18,303 nucleotides of DNA from CBDUUP01 sp965370435 (lineage in GTDB: Bacteria; Chloroflexota; Anaerolineae; Anaerolineales; UBA11579), in assembly GCA_965370435.1 (NCBI GenBank), contig CBDUUP010000040.1, positions 1-18,303 of the forward strand, read 5' to 3'. The notes under the pieces were generated by a model. The model was not told where the DNA came from, did no database searches, and saw only the letters and a program-made list of their open reading frames with translations. Positions 6,644-13,110 of this stretch are shown here, one piece after another; position 1 is the first letter of the stretch, and each line of letters starts with the position of its first letter. Both the position numbers and the translations under genes were made by a program.

Positions 6644-7786
6644 TCATAACCGTCCCAGGTTGAAGGTAGACATCTCGCCCCAGATGTATTTCAAGAGCGT
6701 CCACCACTTCTCGCGCCCGATGCAGCGGAAATAGGGCGGTTTGAAAGCCATGATCAAGTCGCCGATCTTGTAGCGGGGCAGGATGGGCGTGGAAACGATC
6801 AAGCTGCCTATATCCCCATAGCGCATCTCGTGGAGCATCTTGACCCCCCGGCGAGTCTCCACCTCGAAGAAGAATTGGTCATAATTGGGCACCCAGGCCC
6901 GCTGCTTGTCCCGCTGCTGCCCGAACATGCCCTCCGTCGCGCCGTAAATCTCCCGGATCGCCACCGGGCCGTACATGGCGGTCAAGGCCGGTTGATATAT
7001 GGTGTTGATTCCCGCCACGCTGCCCAGCGTCATGATCTGGGTCTTCCACAAGTTTTTGGGATAGACCTTGTGCGCCTTGCGCAGGTAGCGTCCAAAGCGA
7101 AGGGTGGTTGGGCAAACGCCGCCCACCAGCGTGACGTTCTGATCTTTGCACTTCTCGTAAGCCAACTCAAAACGCCGCTCCCAGTCCTGGACCGTTTTGC
7201 CCCCACCCAGAGCGTCAATCTCATCCTGAGTGGGCGCCGACTTGATGGGCGAGAAGCTGGAGACGTATTTGGTGTAGATGCCGGAACTGTAGCCGTAATC
7301 CACCTCCTCATCGCCCACCTTTATCTTCCCCACCACCGAGGGGAAATTCAAATTCAGGTTGAGACCCTCAAAGAGGTCGAACCGCCCCGTGCTGAGCACG
7401 TAGTTGAACATCGCTCGCCCGGCGCTGATGCGCATGCGCAGGTCGGTTTGGGTCATGGGGATGAACTTGGACTCGCCTTTGGTGGTGCCCCGGGTGATCG
7501 CCCATCCCACCGGCTCCTCCCACAGCAGCGCGTTCACATCTCCATCCATCACCCGCTTAATAAGGGGTTTGAAATCATCATAGTTGGCGGCGGGGAAGGC
7601 GCGGCGGTAGTCGGCCAGGGTCTCGATCTGGGATGCGCCGTGCTGCTTGCCATACCCGGTCTGGGCATATTCGGCCACCAGACGGTGAAGTATCTCCTCC
7701 TGGGCTTTGGCGGGGTCGGCGACCGCGTTGTGCCAGGGTTGAAGCATGGTGGTCAGCATGTGGGTTGCGGCTTCGGGATTGTCCAT
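6644..7786 (-). CDS. GH3-family acyl-adenylate-forming enzyme, short form (380 aa)
   Basis: The protein has the ATP/adenylate motifs of the GH3 family (named from plant auxin-conjugating acyl-amido synthetases): ITRGTTKGESKFIPMT (97-112), where plants have SSGTTxGxxKxxP; YGATEGMFG (281-289); and RYKIGDLI (338-345). Family members adenylate a carboxylic acid with ATP and often transfer it to an amine. The length is unusual. Typical GH3 proteins have 500-600 residues, and the mobile C-terminal domain that usually follows the GDxI motif is almost absent here: only about 35 residues remain. The minus-strand downstream sequence runs into the terminator without a hidden continuation, so this looks like a natural short form rather than a fresh frameshift. 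GGAGG precedes the ATG at 7786 by 7 bases. Substrate unknown. Confidence 0.8.
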   Translation of the reverse strand: MDNPEAATHMLTTMLQPWHNAVADPAKAQEEILHRLVAEYAQTGYGKQHGASQIETLADYRRAFPAANYDDFKPLIKRVMDGDVNALLWEEPVGWAITRGTTKGESKFIPMTQTDLRMRISAGRAMFNYVLSTGRFDLFEGLNLNLNFPSVVGKIKVGDEEVDYGYSSGIYTKYVSSFSPIKSAPTQDEIDALGGGKTVQDWERRFELAYEKCKDQNVTLVGGVCPTTLRFGRYLRKAHKVYPKNLWKTQIMTLGSVAGINTIYQPALTAMYGPVAIREIYGATEGMFGQQRDKQRAWVPNYDQFFFEVETRRGVKMLHEMRYGDIGSLIVSTPILPRYKIGDLIMAFKPPYFRCIGREKWWTLLKYIWGEMSTFNLGRL

Positions 7787-7861
7787 AGTTCTGCCTCCGT
7801 GTGGGTGGTTTATGCAATCCTCATTTTACAAGGGTTGGCGTTATCGGGCAAGTGAGAGAGT

Positions 7862-7889
7862 TTGCTGGTTTTGTGTTCAACGATAAAAT
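7862..7889 (+). promoter_or_regulatory. Possible promoter for the lipid kinase-acyltransferase pair
   Basis: TTGCTG (7862-7867) and TAAAAT (7884-7889) are spaced by 16 bases, about 75 bases before the ATG at 7965. The match is moderate. No clear promoter was found for the divergent GH3 gene in the 178-base gap. Confidence 0.4.
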
Positions 7890-7964
7890 TCATCTCCTTT
7901 TTGCATCATCCCAGCAAAATAATGATGGTATTATGGGGAAAAAGGATGTACTATTGAGGCTTAC

Positions 7965-8909
7965 ATGGCGAAATACAAAATCATTGTCAATCCCATCTCT
8001 GGACGGGGAAACGGCGAGAGATCCATTCCTCAGATTGATAATCTGTTGACCCAATATGGCCTTGATTATGACCTGACCCTCACCGAGCGTCCCCTGCACG
8101 CGGTCGAGTTGGCCCGTGAGGCAGCCATGTCAGGGTTTGACGTTGTCGTGGCCGCGGGCGGAGACGGCACCTATAACGAAGTCCTCAACGGCTTGATGGA
8201 AGCCAAAAAGGCCGGGGCTGACTCCGCTGCGATGGGGGTGTTCAGCATCGGCCGGGGCAACGACTTTTCCTATGGCGCTGAGATCCCCGGAAACCTGGAA
8301 GAATGCTGTAAAGTGTTGGCCGAAGACCATCGCCGGGCCATAGACATCGGCTACGTGGTCGGCGGGGACTTCCCTGAGGGCCGTTATTTCGATAACTGCG
8401 TCGGAATCGGTTTCGACGCCCTGGGCGGAATCGTGGCCGAAAAGCTCTATCCTCTGAGCGGTTTCTTGAATTACATCGTCGCCGTGGTCTTGACCGTTTT
8501 CGTCTATTACAAGCCTCTGCTCCTCACAATTGAATACGATGGCAAGAAAATGACCATCCCCTCGCTGATGGTCTCGATAATGAACGGCAAGCGTCTGGGC
8601 GGGGGCTTCTACATGGCCCCGGATGCCGAGATGGATGATGGCCTATTCGACCTTTGCATCGCTTCAGCCGTCAGCCGGTTGCGCATCCTCACTCTGGTGC
8701 CCCATTTCACCAAAGGCACCCAGGCCACCCAGAAAGAAATCCAAATCTTGCGGGCCTCTCGGATCACAGTAACCGCGCTGGAAGGATCCCTGCCCGCCCA
8801 CCTAGATGGAGAGACATTGTGCAAGGAAGGACAAAAAGTGGAAGTGGAATTGCTTCCCCGAAAAATCGAGATCGTTTGCCGGGCACCGGACTCGACCCCC
8901 ACGGTCTAG
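7965..8909 (+). CDS. Diacylglycerol kinase-like lipid kinase (DagK/YegS family)
   Basis: The 314-residue protein matches the soluble DAGK-catalytic family (DgkB, YegS, sphingosine-kinase-like). These enzymes phosphorylate a lipid hydroxyl, usually diacylglycerol to phosphatidate, with ATP at the inner membrane face. Landmarks are IIVNPISGRGNG (6-17), the nucleotide-binding GGDGTYNEVLNG (65-76), GRGNDFS (96-102) and a C-terminal sandwich ending in a typical PAHLDGE segment near residue 280. Start by GAGG 5 bases upstream and family N-terminus. The acyltransferase begins directly after or within its end, so the pair is probably one transcript for phospholipid recycling. Whether the substrate is diacylglycerol or another lipid cannot be decided. 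Confidence 0.9.
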   Translation: MAKYKIIVNPISGRGNGERSIPQIDNLLTQYGLDYDLTLTERPLHAVELAREAAMSGFDVVVAAGGDGTYNEVLNGLMEAKKAGADSAAMGVFSIGRGNDFSYGAEIPGNLEECCKVLAEDHRRAIDIGYVVGGDFPEGRYFDNCVGIGFDALGGIVAEKLYPLSGFLNYIVAVVLTVFVYYKPLLLTIEYDGKKMTIPSLMVSIMNGKRLGGGFYMAPDAEMDDGLFDLCIASAVSRLRILTLVPHFTKGTQATQKEIQILRASRITVTALEGSLPAHLDGETLCKEGQKVEVELLPRKIEIVCRAPDSTPTV

Positions 8910-8932
8910 TCCACCGCGTTTTTACCTGGTTC

Positions 8933-9604
8933 ATGACACGTCTCGCCAGCTTGTTCTGCAGGATTGAGACCGAGGGGCTTGAGCGCGTGCCGGATAGCGG
9001 CCCTCTCATCGTTGTCGTCAACCACGTTAATTTCATGGATGTGCCCGCGTTGTACACCCGTCTGCTGCCGCGGCCCATCACCGGCTTTGCCAAGTCCGAA
9101 TCCTGGAAGAATCCTATCAAGCGGGTGATTCTTTATATTTGGGGCGCCTTCCCCATTCGCCGAGGCGAAGCAGACCTGAAAGCCCTGCGCTGGGCGCGGC
9201 AAGTGTTGGAGGATGACTTCATTTTTGTCATGGCCCCCGAAGGCACCCGCAGCGGGCACGGCCGTTTACAGGAAGCCCACGCCGGGGCAGCCTTCGTTGC
9301 CTTGCAAAGCGGCGCCCCTCTCCTGCCAGTGGTCTATTACGGTCACGAAGTCTTATGGGACAACTTCCCCTGGCGGCGCACTGATCTGCGGCTCGTTGCC
9401 GGACATCCTTTCACCCTGGATGCGGGCGGAGAGCGGGTGACCAGCCAGATACGGGAGCAAATGCGGGACGAGATGATGTACCAACTAGCCGCCTTGCTGC
9501 CGCCCCAAAACCGGGGGGTTTATGCCGATCTAGACTCCGCCACCGAAACCTATCTAAAATTCCCCCCCGGCTCACAGAGCAACCTCCTTTACGCCAAAGA
9601 TTGA
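8933..9604 (+). CDS. PlsC-type 1-acyl-sn-glycerol-3-phosphate acyltransferase
   Basis: The protein carries the full acyltransferase motif set: NHVNFMD (HX4D, H31/D36 counted from ATG 8933), AFPIRRG (72-78), APEGTRSG (101-108) and LLPVVYYG. Such enzymes acylate lysophosphatidate to phosphatidate at the membrane, fitting with the lipid kinase just upstream. The start is uncertain. ATG 8933 has no clear ribosome site and cuts into the usual N-terminal amphipathic helix. A TTG at 8876, inside the kinase gene and preceded by a weak GAG, would add 19 residues (including HRVFTWF) and give the family's normal N-terminus. Translation is probably coupled to the kinase in either case. The frame stays open much further upstream to 8654, but that part is the shadow of the kinase gene. 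Confidence 0.85.
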   Translation: MTRLASLFCRIETEGLERVPDSGPLIVVVNHVNFMDVPALYTRLLPRPITGFAKSESWKNPIKRVILYIWGAFPIRRGEADLKALRWARQVLEDDFIFVMAPEGTRSGHGRLQEAHAGAAFVALQSGAPLLPVVYYGHEVLWDNFPWRRTDLRLVAGHPFTLDAGGERVTSQIREQMRDEMMYQLAALLPPQNRGVYADLDSATETYLKFPPGSQSNLLYAKD

Positions 9605-9636
9605 GGGTTACCTGATTCCCACGATTTTAATAAGCG

Positions 9637-9669
9637 ACGTAGGGGCAGGTCTGAGACCTGTCCCTACGT
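9637..9669. repeat. REP-like palindrome GTAGGGGCAGGTC-TGA-GACCTGTCCCTAC
   Basis: Arms of 15 bases (9637-9651 and 9655-9669) pair with a single G-T mismatch around loop TGA. The core is the same as in the perfect copy at 18261-18289. It sits between convergent genes ending at 9604 and 9704 and is followed by T-rich sequence, so it may also stop transcription from the plus strand. Confidence 0.75.
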
Positions 9670-9703
9670 TAGGTATTATTTTATGGATGAGCGTCTTGGG
9701 GGC

Positions 9704-10375
9704 TTATCCAAACCGGGCGGCTGCGATCAAAAGCAAAGGATAGAGCGGCGTCCAGGCCATAGCGGTATAGTTGAACGAGCCTTCAATATCGCCCAGGAAG
9801 GCCAGGGTGCTCGTCAGCCGGTTGAGGATGGACATGCTGGGGTCGTCGGAGACGAGTTGTTCCTTGAAGTATTGGACCGCTTTGGCGTAATTGATCAGAT
9901 CATCCCCGCTCAAGGCGGTTTTGACGGCTTCCAGCAGTTGGTCGGCCAGCTCATCAACTTTGGCTTGCAGGAGATCAGGCTGCTGGAGCATGCGGGTGAA
10001 TTCGGTCTCACTGGCGTAGCCCAAAGCCTGGATCTTATCCCCGCTCAAGCCATGCAGGATGGCGCTGACGTCAAACTTGGAATCACTGGAAAATAACTGG
10101 AAATCGGTTTCGACCGCGATCTTGGCTGCGGGGGTCAAGGTTCCGAAGATGGTGAAGTTGCTGGGCTGGCGCAGTTTCAGCAGCCCGGCGGTCTTGAGCG
10201 CCATAAGGTCAAATTCATCTGCGGGCAAGCCGCCATATTGGCCGGGGAAGGTGATCTCTCGCGCGGTTTCCTCTTCGGTCAAATATTGGAATTCCCCGCT
10301 GAAACCGGATTTATATTTTTCCACCAAGCCGCGCACGAGTTGGCGTTGTTTGGGAGTCAGATTGATATTTTCCAT
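9704..10375 (-). CDS. Protein of unknown function with possible winged-helix N-terminus (223 aa)
   Basis: I do not recognise the family. Residues 1-25 (LTPKQRQLVRGLVEKYKSG) and about 50-90 (ADEFDLMALKTAGLLKL, then GTLTPAAKIAVE) have the helix-helix-strand pattern of a winged-helix fold, as in proteins that test whether a cell-level state is reached. Residues about 100-195 are predicted mostly helical and acidic, and the last 20 residues turn hydrophobic (PLYPLLLIAAARFG), possibly a buried helix or weak membrane anchor. Composition matches the GC-rich host genes. It has its own near-perfect promoter at 10406-10435 and a leader of about 25 bases, so it is probably well expressed. The ribosome site is weak (AGAGAA). 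Coding potential is convincing; function is not. Confidence 0.7.
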   Translation of the reverse strand: MENINLTPKQRQLVRGLVEKYKSGFSGEFQYLTEEETAREITFPGQYGGLPADEFDLMALKTAGLLKLRQPSNFTIFGTLTPAAKIAVETDFQLFSSDSKFDVSAILHGLSGDKIQALGYASETEFTRMLQQPDLLQAKVDELADQLLEAVKTALSGDDLINYAKAVQYFKEQLVSDDPSMSILNRLTSTLAFLGDIEGSFNYTAMAWTPLYPLLLIAAARFG

Positions 10376-10405
10376 GGGTTCTCTAGTATTAGGCGACGTA
10401 AGTGA

Positions 10406-10435
10406 ATTATAGTACTCTTATGAGGGAACTGTCAA
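10406..10435 (-). promoter_or_regulatory. Consensus sigma-70 promoter for the 223-aa protein gene
   Basis: On the minus strand a perfect TTGACA (10435-10430) and a perfect TATAAT (10411-10406) are 18 bases apart. It is the strongest promoter match in the window. Predicted transcript start about 10399. Confidence 0.85.
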
Positions 10436-10484
10436 ATAGTATTCCGCTTATTTTCTCCCCCGCCCGCCCCCTTCGGTAAGCTCA

Positions 10485-10499
10485 GGGTGCTTCGCACCC
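10485..10499. repeat. Small hairpin GGGTGC-TTC-GCACCC
   Basis: A 6-bp stem with a 3-base loop follows CTTCGGTAAGCTCA, a degenerate form of the CTTCGACAAGCTCAGG repeat found at 10592-10645 and 12788-12856. The surrounding gap (10436-10591) contains C-rich and G-rich tracts but no gene or clear promoter. Confidence 0.5.
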
Positions 10500-10591
10500 C
10501 TTATTTTGTGTGATAAATGATGGGGAGGGGTTTCACGGAGACATCGGGGAATGTACTTGAATTAACCAATTGACAAGTCATCCTTAGCCCG

Positions 10592-10645
10592 TGCGAAGCA
10601 TCCTGAGCCTGTGCGCCGCATCCTGAGCCTGTCGAAGGATGCGGC
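10592..10645. repeat. Palindromic repeat of the CCTTCGACAGGCTCAGGATGC family
   Basis: A perfect 10-bp stem GCCGCATCCT (10615-10624) / AGGATGCGGC (10636-10645) encloses GAGCCTGTCGA. It is preceded by a partial tandem copy of AGCATCCTGAGCCTGTGCG (from 10598). It lies just downstream of the GIY-YIG gene and could end its transcript. A larger copy, sharing the final 16 bases exactly, sits upstream of the neighbouring nuclease gene at 12788-12856. Confidence 0.8.
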
Positions 10646-10654
10646 TCTATAAGA

Positions 10655-10954
10655 CTACTCCTCTTGGGAGGATAATCTGGATTTGGATAGCTCTACCAGA
10701 GCATCTGTGTCTCCGCGCTTTAGGGCTTCTTTCTTTACGCGCGTCCAGCCTTTTATCTGCCGTTCACGGGCAAAGGCTTCTTTTATGGACGGATATTCGC
10801 AGGTGTAGACGAGTTCTACCGGCAATCGGTCCGCGGTGTAGTTACACGCCTCTCCACGGTTGTGTTTGTCGAGGCGAGCATCCAGGTCGGTGGTGTAACC
10901 CGTATAGTGAGACTCGTCTCTGCATTTGAGGACATAGACCCAGGCTTTTTTCAT
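10655..10954 (-). CDS. GIY-YIG nuclease domain protein (99 aa)
   Basis: The protein is a minimal single-domain GIY-YIG nuclease. WVYVLKC (5-11) is the GIY strand, YTGYT (17-21) is the YIG strand, LDARLDKHNRG (24-34) contains the conserved Arg27, and AFARERQIKGW (60-70) has the metal-binding Glu64. It matches the short stand-alone group related to YhbQ/UPF0213 proteins, which act on nucleic acid, though their cellular roles are mostly unclear. The start ATG at 10954 lies 11 bases after the stop of the larger nuclease gene and has no close ribosome site, so it is probably translated by coupling within one transcript. Some C-terminal Ser/Glu-rich residues (SKSRLSSQEE) are extra to the domain. 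Confidence 0.88.
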   Translation of the reverse strand: MKKAWVYVLKCRDESHYTGYTTDLDARLDKHNRGEACNYTADRLPVELVYTCEYPSIKEAFARERQIKGWTRVKKEALKRGDTDALVELSKSRLSSQEE

Positions 10955-10965
10955 CTATTCAAAAA

Positions 10966-12645
10966 TTAACTCTCTATTTTGAAGAAACGGTGCATTTTAC
11001 TAACCGGCTTATTGACTTGCAAACCAAATTCTACAGTGGATTCAACTTCATTAACAGAAATTTCATCAACCATGAGTGACTCAACGGATTGTTCATAACG
11101 TTGGTTCTCACCGAGAAAACCCACCGAATCTCCCTTTTTTAGTTCTTCACCTTCAAACAATTCGATGATGACAGCTTGCGGTTCGGGATAATAGTGCGTA
11201 ATCTTCCCAATTTCCTTATAGTGTCGTGGCAGATATTCAATTTCGCCAATTTGTGAAGTTATTGCCGCTATAATGTCGTCATACTCAAGCAATTCATTCA
11301 TACAATTAATGATTGCATGAAATAAATCCCAAGTTGTGGTTATAGCATATTTGCTCTTCTCTGCATCTTCAATTTGTTGATTTGTAAATGCAGATTCTCT
11401 CTCCAACCCTGGAATATGACGCTGGTGATTGGTGATGAATACTCCTTTTACGTCAGTCCGATCTAATTCGGTATGTCGTCGAATAATGTATTTTAGTAAC
11501 TGCTGGAGGTCAGCCTCTGATGGATTTCCTGCCAACCCTTTGACTTCCATTATGATCGGTTGGTCTCCATATAGGATTTGGATGTCTTCTTCTCTTTGTC
11601 CTTGAGTGGTTTTATCCACTACTTCAACATTCTCAAATCCAATTAATTCTAGGGTCAGAGCCAGGTTCTCAACTAACGAATCACCTGTTGACTTGAGAAT
11701 TGAGTGAAGGAATTCTAACCGTTCTCTCTCGGCATTGATTTGCTCATCTAGGTTTGATATTCTCGTTTTATATTCTTCATCTATTTCTTTGCGTTGTGAT
11801 TGTAACTTCTTAGCTTGGGGCCATTGATACTCAGGTCTTGTCAACCAAGTATGGCGGGTAGAATTTGGAAATAGTTTTGGTGCTAGGTCGACTAGGGTCT
11901 CTTTCAGCATAATTTCGATAACAGGAGTAAAGTCCTCGAAACGAGGCAAAAATATTATGCATCCATCTTGGATACGACGAGCAAATCCAACTGCTTCCCC
12001 CAGTGAGTTTCGGGCAATAACATAGTCTTTTTCTTCGTCTAGGTACTCAAATATAGCAGAATAAAAAACGGGCTGGTTCACGGAGCGAGAGAGATTTCCA
12101 AACATATCGTCATTAAAAGTGATTTCTGTTCCTCTTCGGAAACCGACATATACTTGAATAGGTGACCAGCTATAGTTATTAGCTTCTTCTTCTCCTATTG
12201 GATTTCCTTCTCCCCATTTGTATGCCATGCTCTTTTCTGTGTATTCAGATGAGGCAAATGCAATAATAATTCCACCCTTGTGAATTACTTCGCTAAAATA
12301 ATCTGAAACTGCCTGAGCTACAAAAGGTCTCGGATTAAAATAGGATTGCCGATTGGGTACACTAAGAACTGATGAATCCGATTTATAATTTTTTGGCATA
12401 GGAGGCGGTTCAGTTTCATCCTTAACTGTTGGTTCTTCTAGATCAATGAATATAATTTGTTGCTCGTGGATACTAGGCAGGTTATGATTTAACCAAGCGT
12501 AACTCCCTGATTTTGCATTATAGGGTGTTCCGAAGGATCCAGAATTGACGTTATAGCCTAAACTTGTAATGGCTTCATTCACTGTCTCTGGAAAATCTAT
12601 TAGGAGTAATTTTGGTTCCGGGATAGTCACTTCTGTCTGGCCCAT
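10966..12645 (-). CDS. PD-(D/E)xK-like nuclease fused to a C-terminal EF-Tu-domain-2-like barrel (559 aa)
   Basis: Three parts are visible. Residues 1-270 form an unrecognised alpha/beta domain with hydrophobic strands (KLLLIDF, IIFIDLEE, GGIIIAFAS), similar in feel to an amidotransferase- or Rossmann-like sensor. Residues about 275-315 are a charged coiled coil. Residues 318-450 have the restriction-endonuclease-like pattern: LELIGFENVEVV, then EEDIQI (D354), IIMEVKG (E367, K369) and a downstream Gln-Leu helix (Q381). After a helical link, residues 478-557 (IGKITHYYPEPQAVIIEL, LKKGDSVGF, QSVESLMVDEISVNEV, VEFGLQVNKPVSK) resemble the beta-barrel found in EF-Tu domain 2 and at the end of U32 peptidases. 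The gene is AT-rich and repeat-bracketed, suggesting transfer. Nuclease activity is inferred from motifs. The ribosome site is weak. Role could be defence or RNA/DNA processing. Confidence 0.65.
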   Translation of the reverse strand: MGQTEVTIPEPKLLLIDFPETVNEAITSLGYNVNSGSFGTPYNAKSGSYAWLNHNLPSIHEQQIIFIDLEEPTVKDETEPPPMPKNYKSDSSVLSVPNRQSYFNPRPFVAQAVSDYFSEVIHKGGIIIAFASSEYTEKSMAYKWGEGNPIGEEEANNYSWSPIQVYVGFRRGTEITFNDDMFGNLSRSVNQPVFYSAIFEYLDEEKDYVIARNSLGEAVGFARRIQDGCIIFLPRFEDFTPVIEIMLKETLVDLAPKLFPNSTRHTWLTRPEYQWPQAKKLQSQRKEIDEEYKTRISNLDEQINAERERLEFLHSILKSTGDSLVENLALTLELIGFENVEVVDKTTQGQREEDIQILYGDQPIIMEVKGLAGNPSEADLQQLLKYIIRRHTELDRTDVKGVFITNHQRHIPGLERESAFTNQQIEDAEKSKYAITTTWDLFHAIINCMNELLEYDDIIAAITSQIGEIEYLPRHYKEIGKITHYYPEPQAVIIELFEGEELKKGDSVGFLGENQRYEQSVESLMVDEISVNEVESTVEFGLQVNKPVSKMHRFFKIES

Positions 12646-12692
12646 ATTTACATTCTGCCTTTGTGAATAATTGTATGAGTAAAATCAAGCCA

Positions 12693-12721
12693 ATTATAAA
12701 GGTAAATCAACCAAATGACGA
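12693..12721 (-). promoter_or_regulatory. Possible promoter for the two-nuclease cassette
   Basis: On the minus strand TATAAT (12698-12693) has TCGTCA (12721-12716) 17 bases upstream, which matches the -35 consensus at four of six positions. The implied leader is about 40 bases before the ATG at 12645. Confidence 0.5.
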
Positions 12722-12787
12722 GAAAATCGATTCATTCGATTGATAGCTTGATCAACAAAACCGAAACTTCACCTACTCTATAAAAAG

Positions 12788-12856
12788 GTGCGCAGCATCC
12801 TGAGCTTGTGCGCAGCATCCTGAGCTTGTCGAAGGAAGCTTGTCGAAGGATGCGGC
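12788..12856. repeat. Nested tandem repeats of the AGCATCCTGAGCTTGTCGAAGGATGC family
   Basis: A 20-base unit is repeated twice exactly (12788-12807, 12808-12827), and then a 14-base unit AGCTTGTCGAAGGA is repeated twice exactly (12823-12836, 12837-12850). The end (GTCGAAGGATGCGGCT) is identical over 16 bases to the repeat at 10631-10646. The structure looks like a palindromic element that grew by unequal duplication. Confidence 0.85.
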
Positions 12857-13012
12857 TAGGGCAATCGCAAAGTTATGCATAGCAAAATAAAAAAACAAGT
12901 TATCCGCGAATAAAGATTAGTGTGATTAGCGGATAAATAAATTGAGGACGAGCTAATAAAAGTATCGCTAGTTTGCCTTTCCTCTATTTTTTCTAACTTT
13001 GCGATTGCCCTA
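12857..13012. mobile_element. MITE-like element, 156 bp with perfect 19-bp terminal inverted repeats
   Basis: TAGGGCAATCGCAAAGTTA (12857-12875) is matched exactly in inverse at 12994-13012. The interior is AT-rich, has no ORF, and carries a second dyad, TTATCCGC (12900-12907) with GCGGATAA, around a pair of GATTAG repeats. The outermost bases on both sides are TA, so a TA target duplication with 17-bp inverted repeats is possible, as for mariner/IS630-type elements. No transposase is present, so it would be non-autonomous. It inserts directly against the repeat at 12788-12856, with AGGATG present on both flanks. Confidence 0.75.
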
Positions 13013-13055
13013 AGGATGTTGCTCTTTTAGAGCCTCCCTCCGGGGATTTTAGCAT

Positions 13056-13110
13056 TATAATTCCTATCCAGGCAACCATCACTCGCTGCCTGGATGTACG
13101 AGGTAACCTC
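13056..13110 (+). promoter_or_regulatory. Hairpin leader of the nucleoside phosphorylase gene
   Basis: TATAAT at 13056-13061 is a candidate -10 without a recognisable -35. Directly after it ATCCAGGCA (13066-13074) and TGCCTGGAT (13087-13095) form a perfect 9-bp stem with a 12-base loop. The ribosome site is inside the palindrome GAGGTAACCTC (13100-13110), which abuts the ATG at 13111. If TATAAT is a -10, transcription would start inside the hairpin; otherwise the hairpin is in the leader or is an operator. Which applies is open. Confidence 0.45.

Noticed and set aside
6830..7855. A 341-codon open frame antisense to the GH3 gene
   Set aside because: Shadow of the GH3 coding frame, with no domain and no ribosome site.
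8654..8932. Upstream extension of the acyltransferase frame inside the kinase gene
   Set aside because: Its residues are unlike any PlsC N-terminus and derive from the kinase gene in another frame. Only the last 19 residues from TTG 8876 could be real.
12788..12856. CRISPR-like direct repeats
   Set aside because: The repeats touch or overlap with no unique spacers, occur only twice each, and there are no cas genes.
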